Source: Chrysomallon squamiferum
Taxonomy: Eukaryota > Mollusca > Gastropoda > Neomphalida > Peltospiridae
DNA length: 64,000 nt
Assembly (NCBI GenBank): GCA_012295275.1
Contig: CM022665.1
Location: 31,302,957 to 31,366,956 of the forward strand
Reading direction: 5' to 3'
Shown: piece by piece, positions 42,598-56,900 of the stretch
How the letters are laid out: every line of letters begins with the position of its first letter
How positions within the stretch are numbered: the stretch's first letter is position 1
Position numbers and translations under genes: made by a program
The notes under the pieces: model-generated
The model's database searches: none
What the model saw: the letters and a program-made list of their open reading frames with translations, nothing else
Told to the model about the DNA's origin: nothing

Positions 42598-45071
42598 CAC
42601 TGAACAACAACAAATTAATAAAATATAAAATAATAAAATAAAATAAAAAGTAAAAAATATATATATATATAAATAAATAAATAACAAAAAATGTTTTTAT
42701 AAAAAACCCTTAAAAAAAAAAAGACCATCTTACAATATATTACCTATAAAATCTTGTCACTGATCTTGCACTAAAAATCAGTTTTATGCCATGCACAGAC
42801 TTTAGTGATTGATAATATGGAGAGAGCAATAGAACAATCACTAACTGAGTTTAGTGATGTCAACACATCACTTAGCTGTTATTAACCTTCAGCCAACTGT
42901 TCCACTTTAGATACCATTTCTCTTCACAGAGGACATGTCTGGCTTGATCAAGAATGTCAATGGTCTAATATACAGAGGCTAATCCAATTCCAACCAAAGC
43001 TCACAGGCTTCAACGTTGTTTGCCAACAAGGTGCCTTTGGGAACAACAACAGTAAATCACATTATGAAAGTAACAAGTGCAATTTTACATCTAGCTGAAA
43101 GGAAAAGCAATAAAAACAAAACACTTTTCTTTTTATTAATCAGATGAAGAAAGATAATGTTAATATGAACGTCTGTGTAGTAAATTGGTGAATTATTTTG
43201 TAAAATTATCTGTGGATATAAAAACTTAAAACATAATTTTATTACTGGAAGTAGAAAAAGTAGCAGCCTTTCAGTTTCAAATGAACTTCATTTATTAAAA
43301 AAAAATTTAATAATAATAAAATAAATAAAGAAAAATAATAAAAATTAACAAAGAAAAAATACTCTCCAAATATAATAATAATAATAAATTTAAAAAATAT
43401 ATAAAAACATTAAAAAACAAAACAAAACAACTTTAAATAAAATACCCAACTGTAACTGAAATACATTTTGTAAAAAATAAACAAAAGAATAAAAATAGGA
43501 AAATTCAAGAACATTAATGAAAAAATAATTCCTGATAATTTTTTTTTTTTTTTTTCACAAATCAATATTTATATTTCTTGCAAAATATAATGCTGAGTAA
43601 CCAATTTTCTATTAAAACTGCTATGAATTTGGAGAAAAAAACAAACAACTAAATATCAAAATATGTCAACCCAATAGAGTTTTGAAAGCTTTTCACAGCT
43701 ACATGCTGCTTATTGTTAACAGAGTTGTTAAAAATACTCAAAACAGTACACTGATGTGACATTAGTGCAATAAATTAAAACAGCTGAAAAGAAATGTAGA
43801 TATTGAAAATATAAATGATTTGAAGACATAATTCAATATATATTTTTAAATTATATACATATTTTTATTTTTTTAAACTTGAGTTTATAATAATATTATG
43901 GGTACACTGTTGGAATGTTAGAAAATAAAACTGCCCAAATATCTTGCACAATAACAGGGATAAATAATACGAAGTAAAAGTTTAAAATTTAAATCTAACA
44001 TATCTGGAAAGTAATGGGAAAATAAAAAGAAACAACACACAAAAATATGAATAAATAAATAATATATGATCCTTTAATCACAGTTACAAATGAACTACAA
44101 TTTATAATTTAAATGGGACACAGATATTACAACTTTTAAGAAATCTAAAACTTCAAATGGTCTACATTGCCCATTTAAGCAATAAACACAATTTAAACTT
44201 TTGTATGGATAAGAATAATTTTCAATTCTGTTCAAACTTGGGGCTCAAAATAAAGTTACGGAAAATGACTTGCCAAAACTAACACATTTACTAGACCTGT
44301 AGCTTTCTGTCTCACAGATAAAGGTGACAGAATGGTCAGACTTGGAAATGAAACAGACTGCCAGTTCTATCAGATTATCAACACCATGCCTCATTCTCAA
44401 TCATGGCATTCACTAGGCTGGAATCTGATAGCCCATCTTGAATGATGGGACAAAACAGGAAAATTAACTGACACATTCAGATTTTTCTAGGAAATCGGTC
44501 AGTCAGTGTCCAGTTAGCTTCTGTGAGCATCATGCAATATGCACTGGCATCCATTATTAGTAGCATTTGAAGGAGATATATAATCAGTGGAAGATAAATG
44601 AAACTATATTGTACACATGTTTGGAAATAAACAGGTGATCCCTGCTTAATCAAAATAAAACAATATATATTTAAATATTTATATATATATATATGTAAAA
44701 TACCCTCAACCAAAAAAATATAATATTAATAAAAAATGACAAACAACCAACCACTAACATAATGACAGAAATAATTGTAACATCAGTACAGCTTTCAATC
44801 AATAACCAAAACATTTTAAACATATTACTGTATATCATACCTACAGAATAAAAAACAAAACAAAAAAAAACCACACTCACATTAAAGAAGTACCACTTTT
44901 ACTAATTAACAGCAAGGGATCTTTTACATACACATTTTCAAACTTCTTTGATTGTAACTTAGTGCTGATTAGAATGGCAAACAACCCAAAGGCGTCATTG
45001 GTATAATCAATCATGGTACTGTACCCCTGGGACTCTGTTCTTCCCTTGTTAAGAAGAATTTACAGCAAATC

Positions 45072-45625
45072 ATTATACAGATAAATCCACAAGCATTCGA
45101 GTGACCAATGTTTGATGATTGCTTCATGAACAAATCATTATCCCATTACAGACACAGATAATATTCTAGTAAAATGATTTACATGGACAAAGATTATAAC
45201 TGTTGGAAGTTTATAGCAAATTATTACATGGATAAATATCCAATTGTTGCTGAAATATTTGCTTGATGACTGCTTCATGAAAACAATTACTTGAGCAGCA
45301 AAAATTATCCCTGGTGGTAATATGATACACAATAATTATCACCATAAAAATCTAATGGTATCACTACATGGATAAATTTACAACCATCACTAAAACCAAT
45401 GTTTGATATTACTTCAAGAAAAAACATAATTATCATGATATCATTGTGGGACAATGAATTACATGGACAATGATGATCACTAGTGGTAAAATCCTTATAC
45501 AGATAAATATGTAAACATCACTGAAACATACGTTTGATGACTATTTGATGGACTGGAACATCATTACCATTCCAGAGACAACAAATGTTTTACACTGACA
45601 AAAATTACAACTGCAGAATTCTGTT
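45072..45625. repeat. Degenerate tandem repeat, about 4 copies of 133-148 bp
   Basis: Each unit starts with TTACATGGATAAAT or a variant (at about 45074, 45222, 45362 and 45495). After about 35 bases it contains TTTGATGACTGCTTCATGAA or a variant. The copies are heavily diverged. Confidence 0.75.
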
Positions 45626-46216
45626 TGTATTAAGACAATTACTTTTATCTTTCTGTTGAAGACTGTTGAAATAGAGAAAGTCCAAAACAAACCTGTTAAT
45701 GCATTTATTAGGGAATTCACACATACAAAAAATCTTTACAGAAATTCCTTAGAAAGTAACAAGTCAGATCCACTTAACTAGTTAATAAATTAGCCAGTAA
45801 CTGACATTATTTCTTCAGTAAGTTAAAACTTGAAAAATGTTTTCAGTTAACAGCAATGTTAGTGTGTTGTTGAAAAATACACACTAACACCTGTAATCCT
45901 AAATTTCTCCTTCTGGAGATAGTTGAATAAGAAGTAATTGGTGTTAACACATCAGGTACAAGTTTGGAAAAAAATGTTTGGTTTAAAAAAAAAAAAACAG
46001 GTCAGAAATCTAATGGATTTCTCTGACATACTCAATAAACTATTTCCAGCATTAATAAAGAAGCTAAAGAATTAGAATTTGTGGCAAAAGGCCAAACACC
46101 TTGTAGTGAGAATCTAACAGAGAGAACCATTCATTTCCGTTTTCATCAGTCAGTGTGGTTTGGCAAAGTGAAAACAATAAACAATAGGTTTACACAAATG
46201 TACACTGGCTGAAAAT

Positions 46217-46247
<31 letters not shown>

Positions 46248-48634
46248 ATATAATATGAAATGTAGCATGATTTTGTTATATTACTAAAATGGCAAAGCAA
46301 TATAAATAATCCCTGAAGCTAATGCATAAGCATTTTAGCATGTAATGAATTATATTTCTATTTAATATAAAATGCAAATTCTAATATGCAGAGCAGTACA
46401 GTAATTATTTGCCACAAAAATTCAGTTAATAATTTTATAATGTTAAGACTTCATTTGATTTCTAAATATATCAATATTTCTAATTCTGATCTAAAAATTT
46501 GTAGCATAACCAAAAATCTATTCATAGACATGAAGATTATGAAGATTTATAATTTCAAATCCTATGTGGTCAAGCCACTAGAGTTAAGCTTGGAATTAAA
46601 TTCAGCTACTAGTTTCAAATCATAACTAATATGAAAGGCACTGGTGAATTCCCTTTTAAATCTACTCTTTTTTCTCTTCTTTTATTAACTTAGTAAAACC
46701 CTTTAATCAAGTTAACACTAATTGCTTATTAAGAATTTATATACTTAATAAAATTAATATATTAAATTATTAAAAAAGTCAAATAGTTCTAGATCTAAGT
46801 ATCAAACAGAATGAACAGTACAGGAATGGGAAACCTACAAAATTATCTCAGAAAATATTCATCAATGTTAGTAATTTTTTTAATTTTTGTATTTCTAATT
46901 TCTGGAAGAATGTTCTTTCTAGCCAAAACAAAATCTGTAATTAAGTGGCCAGAATCACCAAGGTAGTAAAGAAGCCATCTGGTCTGTAAGACTGCCAAGA
47001 ATGAAATTAACCTATTTTGTTCTTATAAAATGACTACCAAGCTGTTTTCATTTTAATAATAGTTTATATATTCATTCTGACATTACTGAAAGTAATTTGG
47101 ACAAAACAAAATATATATATATATTTTTTTAAATGATGACTATTTGTTCAAACATCAATGTTAAATTACAATATGTTAACCAGGACATGCTAGTCTTTAC
47201 ATAAAACCACTTACAGAAACCCATTATATGATACAGAAATTTCTCATTTTATCTACATAAGACATTTCATATTATAACTTAAACAAAATGGATTTCTGAG
47301 AAAAGATTAAAAATAAGTTTCCAAATTCATTACTTGTTTAATAACATGTGTAATTTATGGATGCTCACAGTGTAAAAGAAATCATTAACCTGATAATATT
47401 TACTTATAACAGGAATAAAATAATAATAAGAATACAAAATTTAAGGGGAAGAGAAATATATTATTTAATACACTTCTCTTTTTGTGCTTTTTCTTCATCT
47501 CCCTTTTATTTCACACAATAAAATGATTTGCTGTGTGAAGGAAATGCGATGATACCTGGTGAAGCAGTACACCTATAACAAAATCTTTAAAACATCTGCC
47601 CACTGTCATTTTCCTGCCAGACAGAAAACTACAAAACAGTGACATGTACAAGAGAATATGCACCATTTGGAGAAACAATAAACATCAAGGAATACTCATT
47701 TTGATCTGGATCTCTCTCCTACTAACAACATGCTGTGAAAGTTAATATGTGCAAGACCAGCCTGCAGATATACACACATCATGCACATACACCAAATTCT
47801 ACCATATGTTATTTTCATTATAGGCACCACATGCATACATGTCAAACATTTTTCTGTTTTGCTACCATGCATACTGAAAAGGAAATAAAGTATTTCCTGC
47901 TGAAAATCTCTACAAAGGGATGTTACTGTGTTCAAAGAGACAGGCAGGTTAACCAAATCCAAATGTTAATAATTGGATTAGTGTTTGAAATAAAAATAAT
48001 AATTTGTTATAAGGCTGTTTTTGGAATAATAAGTGTGTGTGTGTGTGTGTGTGTGTTACATGTGATCCTGAGGAATGTTTTATATTATTATTTTACCTGT
48101 AAAATATGTGTGATATGTGTGAGGTTACTGCTTTTGTGATTATTTTAAAATTACTCAAAGATAACCTGTATAATTTACAACATACCATTAGTCAATGTTA
48201 AAGCACAAACTTCTTTTAATTTATTTTTATATATATTTGTATGTATCTTGGAGGCTGCCTTATTATCTTTGTAAAATTATTATTCATAACAAACCTGAGT
48301 ATTTTCAAAGTAAAATAAAATTAAACAAGTGAAACCAAAAATAAAGGTCAAATAAATTCCAGATAAGAATGAATGAATGTATAAATGAAAATCTCAGTTT
48401 ATTTTATTGTTATTAGAAGTCAAAATATATGGATTTTGTTTACCATTAACTAAGATACAAGAGTGAAAAACAACTGCTATTCTATAACATATATATTAAC
48501 TAGTAGCAAAAAAGAAGTTTCTGCACACACCTTCCCATAAACAGAAAATGCACATAAATAAATCAGTCACACACACATGGCTGAAACTGGAAACGGCTTG
48601 TTGAAAGCACTGTACAGGACTGATCCTACAACCT

Positions 48635-48702
48635 ATCATACCCCATATATGTGAAGTAAGCTTTTATCTCTCTGTGCTTACTTCACATATATGGGGTATG
48701 AT
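48635..48702. repeat. Perfect palindrome, 27-bp arms, 14-base loop
   Basis: Arm 48635-48661 (begins ATCATACCCCATATATGTGA) is exactly complementary to arm 48676-48702, around the loop TTTTATCTCTCTGT. Base pairing stops abruptly on both sides. The arm is followed on the left by ACAACCTATCAT-like sequence shared with 31.6 kb. Confidence 0.95.
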
Positions 48703-50935
48703 TAGAGACAAATCAGTTTAGAAAAAAGTCAAGTACACTAAGTGATAAAGGCCACATGTGTCCAGGTCAGCCAATGTCCACAATATATACAAGCCCAGAT
48801 GTGTACAGTTTAAGTATGTGTTGTTTGTTTACACTGACCATCAAGTTTAATCAGTGACTGGTCAGGAAATAATCTATCCAGTAAGTAAAGAACAAATAAC
48901 CATTAAGCTGTGTGTGTAAGTAAATGGAGGAATGTGTATTAAAGAAAGCTGATTAATTAGCATGATTAAATATGTTGGTAATTGAATATTTATATATCTA
49001 CTATTTGAATGTAAATAACTTTGAAAGTGACTGTGACTATTTCTTATTATAGATGTCTTGTAAGTTTTATTAACAATTTTAGGACTGTTGTTTGTATTGC
49101 CATTAATATAAAATAATGAAAAACTGCTCATACAGATGCCTTCATCTATTACATGCTAATTCCAATACAGTCAGTAAATTCTGTTTGTGTCTAAAGCCGA
49201 AATTTAGCATATGGACCATAAAGAAAAAAATATTAACAACAAAATAAAAAATATATATATTTATATTGCATTTTTTCTTTTTTTATTCTTCTTTCTTTTT
49301 AAGAGAGATACATGATACATATATTGTATTTATTTAAGTGTAAAATATATAGGATATAATTTTAATATTGAAATTTATTGTTGAAGTCAAACTGTTTAAA
49401 AGTAATTCTGTCACCTTTTCTCTAAAATGAAAAATCTATTTCCTTTGTCTGAAAAAAATATATAAATAGTAAGAAAATAAAATAAGAGAGAGAGAGACAG
49501 AAAAAAGTATTTTTAAATGATATGGAAGGGGAAGAAACAACCAACAAAATCCAAGAAAAAAGGTAAAGAAAAAGATAAGATGACAAAGAAAAGTTTCCAG
49601 AGAAACAAATTTTTTTTTAGTTTGTTCACACATTTAATACCTCAGCACAACTGATAGGTTATATATATAATAAAGAATGATTTTATCTGTAGTAACAGAA
49701 TTTATTGAAGTGAAATAAGCATTTGCCCCATACACATTCAGCTCATTTATTAGACAATGCCCCAAATTGCAACTTATCAGCCAACTTTAGTGTGGGTATA
49801 TATATACATATATTAATTAACTTGAACAAAAGAAACAAATAGACATATATATATGTGTATTTTCTTCAGTTCAAGTTACTTAAATCTTTTTTTAATTTGG
49901 GAGAGGGGGTGTTATTGTTGGTGTTTTATTTTGTTTGTATGTATTTTTATTTAGTTACATCACAGAATATTGTTATAATTAACTGAACTACAATAATGTC
50001 ATTTTTATTAAATATCTGTGAAATAAATAAGCAAGCTCGTTTTTCAGTCTTTTTGCTGTTAAGACAACAATAACAATAATATTAAACTTTTACGGAAAGA
50101 AAAGCAAATAACATCAGTCTTTGATAAATTAATGGAAGGGGCCTGGCTGGAATGGGAAATAGTTCTCTAATGCCACAGCCTAAAAGGAAGTGTAGCTGTG
50201 GATTGTTTAATCCCAAGATAATACTAACAAATATACCCCCCACTAACACCCCCTCCAAACCTCCCAACATGAAATATTTGCCAAAATATTGCCAAAGTAT
50301 TCTTTAAAAGATCTAGAACAGAGATCAGAAACCAATAAGTTCTAAGTTTTTATAAATATAGTATTATTAAAGCAAACAGACTGAAACTAATTGGAGACCT
50401 TATGATCAAACATTGGCTCAAGGGAACATAATTATGACAGGGTCTGGAATGTGGTGAGGATGAACACAACTCATCAAAACCACTGAAATGAAGATTTTTC
50501 ATACAGATGAGATGTTATTAGTCTGCATACAGCTTATTTAATAGGTGGTTGGTCAATGACAGCATACAGACAGAAGATTAATTATTAAATTTCACACTGT
50601 CCAAACCAGAAGAATATCTTTCTGTGCTGGTATGTAAAATTGTTATCTACAGATCAATTGAATTAACATATAGTTGTGTGTTCATTTGTATGGGCATGTG
50701 CTTGTTTTGTTGATATGTGCATCAATGAATGTATTTATAAAAGTATATTTTTGTATTTGTGACTCTGTAAATGGATGTGTGATTGACTACCTTTGGGCAA
50801 TTTCATTATACATGGAGTATGCTTGTGTGTTTTTGTCTATAACTGTGCCTTCAGGCATTGTGGTCAAATGCCCAGAAGCTTGTTTACATTCAATATATAT
50901 GTATGTATTGCTATAAACAATAAATTAATTTATTT

Positions 50936-50972
<37 letters not shown>

Positions 50973-53900
50973 AGAGAGCACAGTTTTTTTTTTTTTTCAC
51001 ATGGTTTTGATGGGTAGACAACATCATGAAGTCATAAAATATTTTACGTGTATTGACATATCATACATAAATGTAGTTTATGATTTCTGACTTTCTTTAC
51101 TGAGTATATGTCCACATACTTCCCACTGACTTCTACTACATTAAATGCTGACATATTTCTAAGTGCAGCTGCACTAGATATACAACAGCTGGACAGAAGA
51201 GGAGAATCAAATGCTTCAAGGTATTTATATATCCATTATTTATATCTCACAAGAAGAAGATAACAAAAAAAATTGAGATATGATCATGGCTGTATTGGTG
51301 ATATATGGAAGAAATAAGGAATAAAAAACAAAACCCGATGTGTCAGACTGATTATGCCAAGTTAAATGACCATCCAAAGAACAAACCAAGCAAAAAAAAA
51401 AAAAAAAATAAAATAAAATAAAAAATGTAAAACAAATAAATCTTTCTCGATGTTACTATCAGATGCTGCAGATATAATGGCCAGTAAAGAATGCACAATG
51501 ATCAGTCAATGCCAGACTACTGAAATTAACTGGAAGTATTGTGGCAACAAGTGATTCTGAAATCTGCTTCTAGAGGAATTTCATACATACACCTATAATT
51601 GTATTTTGACATTTATGTAGATGCATAGTCAATCAATTTTTGAACCATTTTAAGAGTCTGCAATTTTTAGTTTTATTTATTAATTAATTTATTTTTTAAT
51701 ATTAATTATAAGAATTTGAAATATGTGTGAGATAACAATTTTGGGGTTATTTAACAGTTGGTCTTGTACCCCAATCAGATGACAAGACAATCTCAGGACC
51801 CTTTGTTTTAAAATGCTATGGTTTAACCTGTAAGTCCATAATACTTCAACTCTGTTTAAGCACCTGTATGTTATGTAGGTAGTGACTATACCTCAAGTGG
51901 ATACAAACATCAGAAGAGTGGGTGAAAATGTCCATCAACTTCTCACACTAAATAAATGACTAGTCATGTTTACCACATCATCCAGTTTATACCAGATGTT
52001 AAATTACTATTCTGTAACATGGACTACACACTGTCACCTGGATACAATTAATACAGTGACCTTTGCATTAAGGATGTTTATTGTATAATAGAAATGCTTA
52101 TGCAATAAATTAAACTAGGCCCATTAATTAACTGTTGTCCAGTGCATAGAGTAAATGATAATGCAGTTCATTATTTTTTAACACAAATGTGTGCATGCAC
52201 ACACACCAAAAAAAAAAAAAAAAAAAAATGAATAGCAAAGGAAAGGAAACTAATAGAAAAATGAAATTGTAGACAAAAAACAAATAAAAGAAAAAAAGAA
52301 AGAAGATGATAAAGAAAAATGATGATTTAAAAAAATACTGATCAATTTCAACCTTTCAGATAATATTTTCAATAAATATAAAAAAATTTAAATAAAAGCT
52401 CTTGCCTCTTGGATTCATGTATGTATTATAAAATACTGATAACTGTTTTGTTATGAAAACTGTGTTATAAAATAAAACCCACAGATGGTTTTATAAGACG
52501 ATCACCAGATGAGCCATGATGACTGGATATGAATATGAGATGTATGAAATGTTGAAGAACTGCCAACACACGGTTTCCCAGACACAGCTGGCTTACAAGG
52601 AATTTGTCTGTTAAGCAGATTGAGGATCAGATCTGGACAAACAATGGTCTAATCCATGTTAAACCGTAACTGCTAAATGTAGAAAGAATATACAAACTCA
52701 TCAGTAATAATTATATCATCTTTAGGAAAAAACAAATATATAAATGAATGTGAAAAAAACTACAGATCCCTTTTATTTTCAATGGATTTATAATTAGATA
52801 ATTATATATTTAAAAAAGAAACAAAAAGAAATTATAGTTTCAATCTTAGATGTTGTAGAAGTGGTTTGAGATACAGAAAAATGAAAGAGAGACAGAGAAA
52901 GAGGGATTGAAAGAGTGAGTAAGTAAATGAGTGAAGTACAGAGTTGGAGTTAGAAAAAGAGATACAAAGAAAGATGGGGAGAAAGAAAGTCAGAAAGGAG
53001 AAATGCTTGGTAACTGGTCTTTTCTTACTACATTGAAATTCTCAAAGGACTGATCAGCTTCTTCACACCATAAAGATAAGCTGTCAGCCACTACAACTGT
53101 AGATGTTAATTAACCTTTGAAAGCAGTTCACCAGTACTTTTACATTTACTTAAATGAATTCTCCTAACATTTTCTTGAACCCTGACTGTTAAAATAAATA
53201 CGTTTAATGTCACCTCAATATATTTATAATATTAACAATCATTATGTATCAATTACCTGATTTTCTAATAAATGTGAAAATGAAGTCAAATGCTGTCATA
53301 CTATGGACATGATGTTATTCTTGCTATTTTAAAATGATAGTATTGAAGACAAAAATCAGTAACAGGTAGGGATCTTTTTTAGATGTTTCTCACAGACAGG
53401 AAAAACATATCTTTTAACTAATACATCACTAAAATGGATGTTGGTGACTAACACAAACACAGTAAAAATTTACAGACTGAGGTAATTGCTATGGTGTGTA
53501 AATAAGTATATAAAATGTTCAGGGTATAAATGAAATTGGAAAAAAATAAAAATAAAAATAAAAATCTAAGCAAGATTAGTTGATTACTACTGTTAATGAT
53601 GTATCAACAATGTGAACAGCTTTTTTCCTATCTTTTCTTTTTTGTTTCCAAGTGTGATTTCAGTTTTATATCTTTCCAAAATGATGCAGTTTTGGGTCCT
53701 TAAAACTGTCTTTAGCCCTGAATGTCAGCATAAAATCCAATTTATGTTCTTTCTCAAGGTATTAACTTGCCACCCTGTCTGCCACTCAATTATTTCTTTA
53801 TTTTTGGGCTTGGGCTGAAGTTACCATTGCAAAAAAAAAAATAATAATAATAATAATATATATATATATATATAAAAATTAACAATTTAAAAATCATAAA

Positions 53901-56900
53901 AGAAATAATAATAAAAATAAAAAATCAATATTTGTTTTTGGGATTGAAATATCCATTTGTTAAATATGATTTTTAAAACTAGGTGTACAAATACATGTTT
54001 GTCATTTTAATTTTTGATTTTACATGAGAAAACAGAATGAAAATGGAATTAAATTTAAAAAAAATGCTTGACAGGTTTATTATTGCATGATCTACATTTA
54101 GAAATAAATTGAAAAGAAAAGAATTTTGTTTTTTAAATATTTAAAAAAAGAAAAGAAAGTTATTTGTTATCTGAATTTGAGCCAAAGATGCAAAAAGATC
54201 TAAAAAATGTTTTTCTCTGTTATTCCATAACAAAATATAAAAACCTTTCAATAAAAATAATTTACTATTGCTGGAGAATACAGTTTGTGAATTAATTTTG
54301 CCTCATATATAATATCTGTTGGAGTTGGAAACAATGATTTTAGTACATTAATTTATTACATCATGTGAGGGAAATATTTAACATGCTTAATATGAGAGCA
54401 GTTTTTTATTAACTAGAATTAGTTCATTCCTGTTAACAGATAGTGAAATGCCTAACAATTCTATATTTGCTTGCAAATATATTCCATAAACATAAAAGAA
54501 AATCTGTTTAAACAGTATTAGTGTAACAACAAACAAAGAGTAAAAAAAAACTCATATCTAATTACATCTTCTGCTACTTTATTTAATTCTATTGAATAAC
54601 AAACCTCTGTTTCAACACACATAAAAAAAATAATAAAAATAAGAATAAAAATAAAGATTAATGTTTAATACATTAAAAATAAAGTACACAAGATAATTTT
54701 ACAGTGTCAAGTATTTCTAACAGAACTGTTTTAACAAGTAAGTTGTTCTCTAACAAATAAATGAAGCTGTGAAAAGCAAATTCCATCATCATGTGGCAAA
54801 CAAAAGGTGAGAAAATCACTTCTGTGTAACATGGCATTAATTTCCTTGAGGTTTGTATGAAAAAAAAATAACAAGCCCCCAGTAGGTCAGATGTGTGCAC
54901 TCATAGATTACGGAATCAAACTGGGAAGACCAACAAACCATAAAGTACAAGCCACAGGAATGCAAACAGTCATCACCTTGAAAGAAGAAACAAGATCAAA
55001 GCAAGCATTCACTAACCACAGCCTATTAATGAAACCTTCTGTCAAGATAGGGGTGGCAGTGCAACAAAAAAAAAATTGAAAAAAAAAACAAAATCAGGTA
55101 TAGAGGGGGAAAAAAATTATTAAAAAATAAGCAAAAGGGGAACAAAAAATAAAAAAAATAAAATAAAAGAAAAATAAAAAAAAAAAGGGTAGGGAAAAAG
55201 AAGGAAAGAAGAAGTTGATCCAGGCTTCAGTAATGAAAGTCATTTGAAATTGTGTTATCTGCATTCATGGCACAGGGTCTTTAAGTGGCCAACAATGCCA
55301 GTCTTGGGTTTCCTCAGTTCATCGAGAAGAACTTTTCACTCTGGCTTTTATCTCATTTATTTATTACTCTTGAAATGTGTGTTTTACTCACTGCACTTGT
55401 TCACCATTTGCGAGTGTCTCTCCATAATTTTTTCTTTCTTTATTTGGTGTGCATCAGAAGTGAGAAAGCTGTGGTAATGATGTACCAGCTGTTGCAACAG
55501 ACAGGGATGAAAATGATAATAGTCATCTTATCTTAATATTTGAAAAAAAATACTTCCTACTGAAATGTCTTCAGCAGATATAAGACCTTGGCAACCATTG
55601 CATTTCATTATTTTATCAATAACACTTTATTTAACACAGCCTTAATTATTATATGTAGTGTTGCTTTATACAGTTTCACACACACACACACACTCAAACA
55701 CTCAACTGATAAAATACTGTGGATTATTTTTCTAACAGTTTTATTAATTTTTATCAGTAAGTAATTTAAAAATTGAGTCATTAATATATTTTGTGACCCT
55801 TTTATTCTACTTTATCTAATAAAGACATTGTTATGAATCAATGATTGAAATTTTAAATTGTTATTAAAATATTTTCTTATGAGAATTTAACAACAGTTTA
55901 ATGTCAGATTTTGTAAAGAAAACTACAGGATATAAACATCTGAAAAACAATTAAATAATAACTCATACATAATGATTATTTATTTGTATGTCATGTGGTG
56001 CAACAACATTTAAATGCAAAGCCTGGCACACAGCTGTTGTTGTTTTCTAAATATCTGGGTTAGTTAGGTAATATAATGAATCTATTCTATTATTGTAGTT
56101 TACAGAATTGATCTTGATGCAAAATGTCATAGGCTGAAATTTGATGTAAATAAAACAAAAACTTTTAAAAGCAAATCTTAAAACTGTAATAATAAAAAAA
56201 AACCACACACACACACAAAATAACAGCAAAAACTGAAGAAAAAACACATAAAAATCTACAAAAACCCAACAAACAAAAAAAAAGAAGAAGAAAAGATAGA
56301 GAAACACCCCCGCCACAGAATAGCAACTAACAACAGCAACAACAGCAAGAACAACAAAATCTTAAGGTTATTGTTATTTATTTTATTAGTTTTAGTCTTT
56401 CCAGGTATAATAAATTTAGCTCCAACAAACCTTCTGGATACAGCTGACAATTAAATAACTATCAAGTATGAAGATTTCAACCAGGTGAAACATTGATACC
56501 CGCAGTGGAAATTCCAGAAATATATTTACTAATGTAGATGTGCTTTATTACCCTATGGACCATCTTTTTCACCTTATGATGTGTCTGTACAAAGGTTAAG
56601 ACATCACTGCGATGGGTTGTGACCATCTGAACAAACAGCAACAAAAATGATGAACAAGCTCAAATATTCACTTGAAACATTATCTGTGCAATATCTACCT
56701 CCCAAGTCTACCATCATTTGGTTAACTTCAAATCTAGGAATCTAATTAAAGCCACATTTGGTAAACTTCAAATAGAGGCATATCTGAAATGTCTACTGGG
56801 TACAGTAAAATATGTTTCAAATTTAGTTTAAACTATTATTAAAATAAGTTTTTTTTTAATAATTTCACATAGTTTAGTGTTAGTAAAAAAAAAACCCCAC

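Noticed and set aside
47696-48139. Opposed ORFs of 88 and 134 codons
   Set aside because: No recognisable domain, no splice support, and part of the longer one is a GT repeat.
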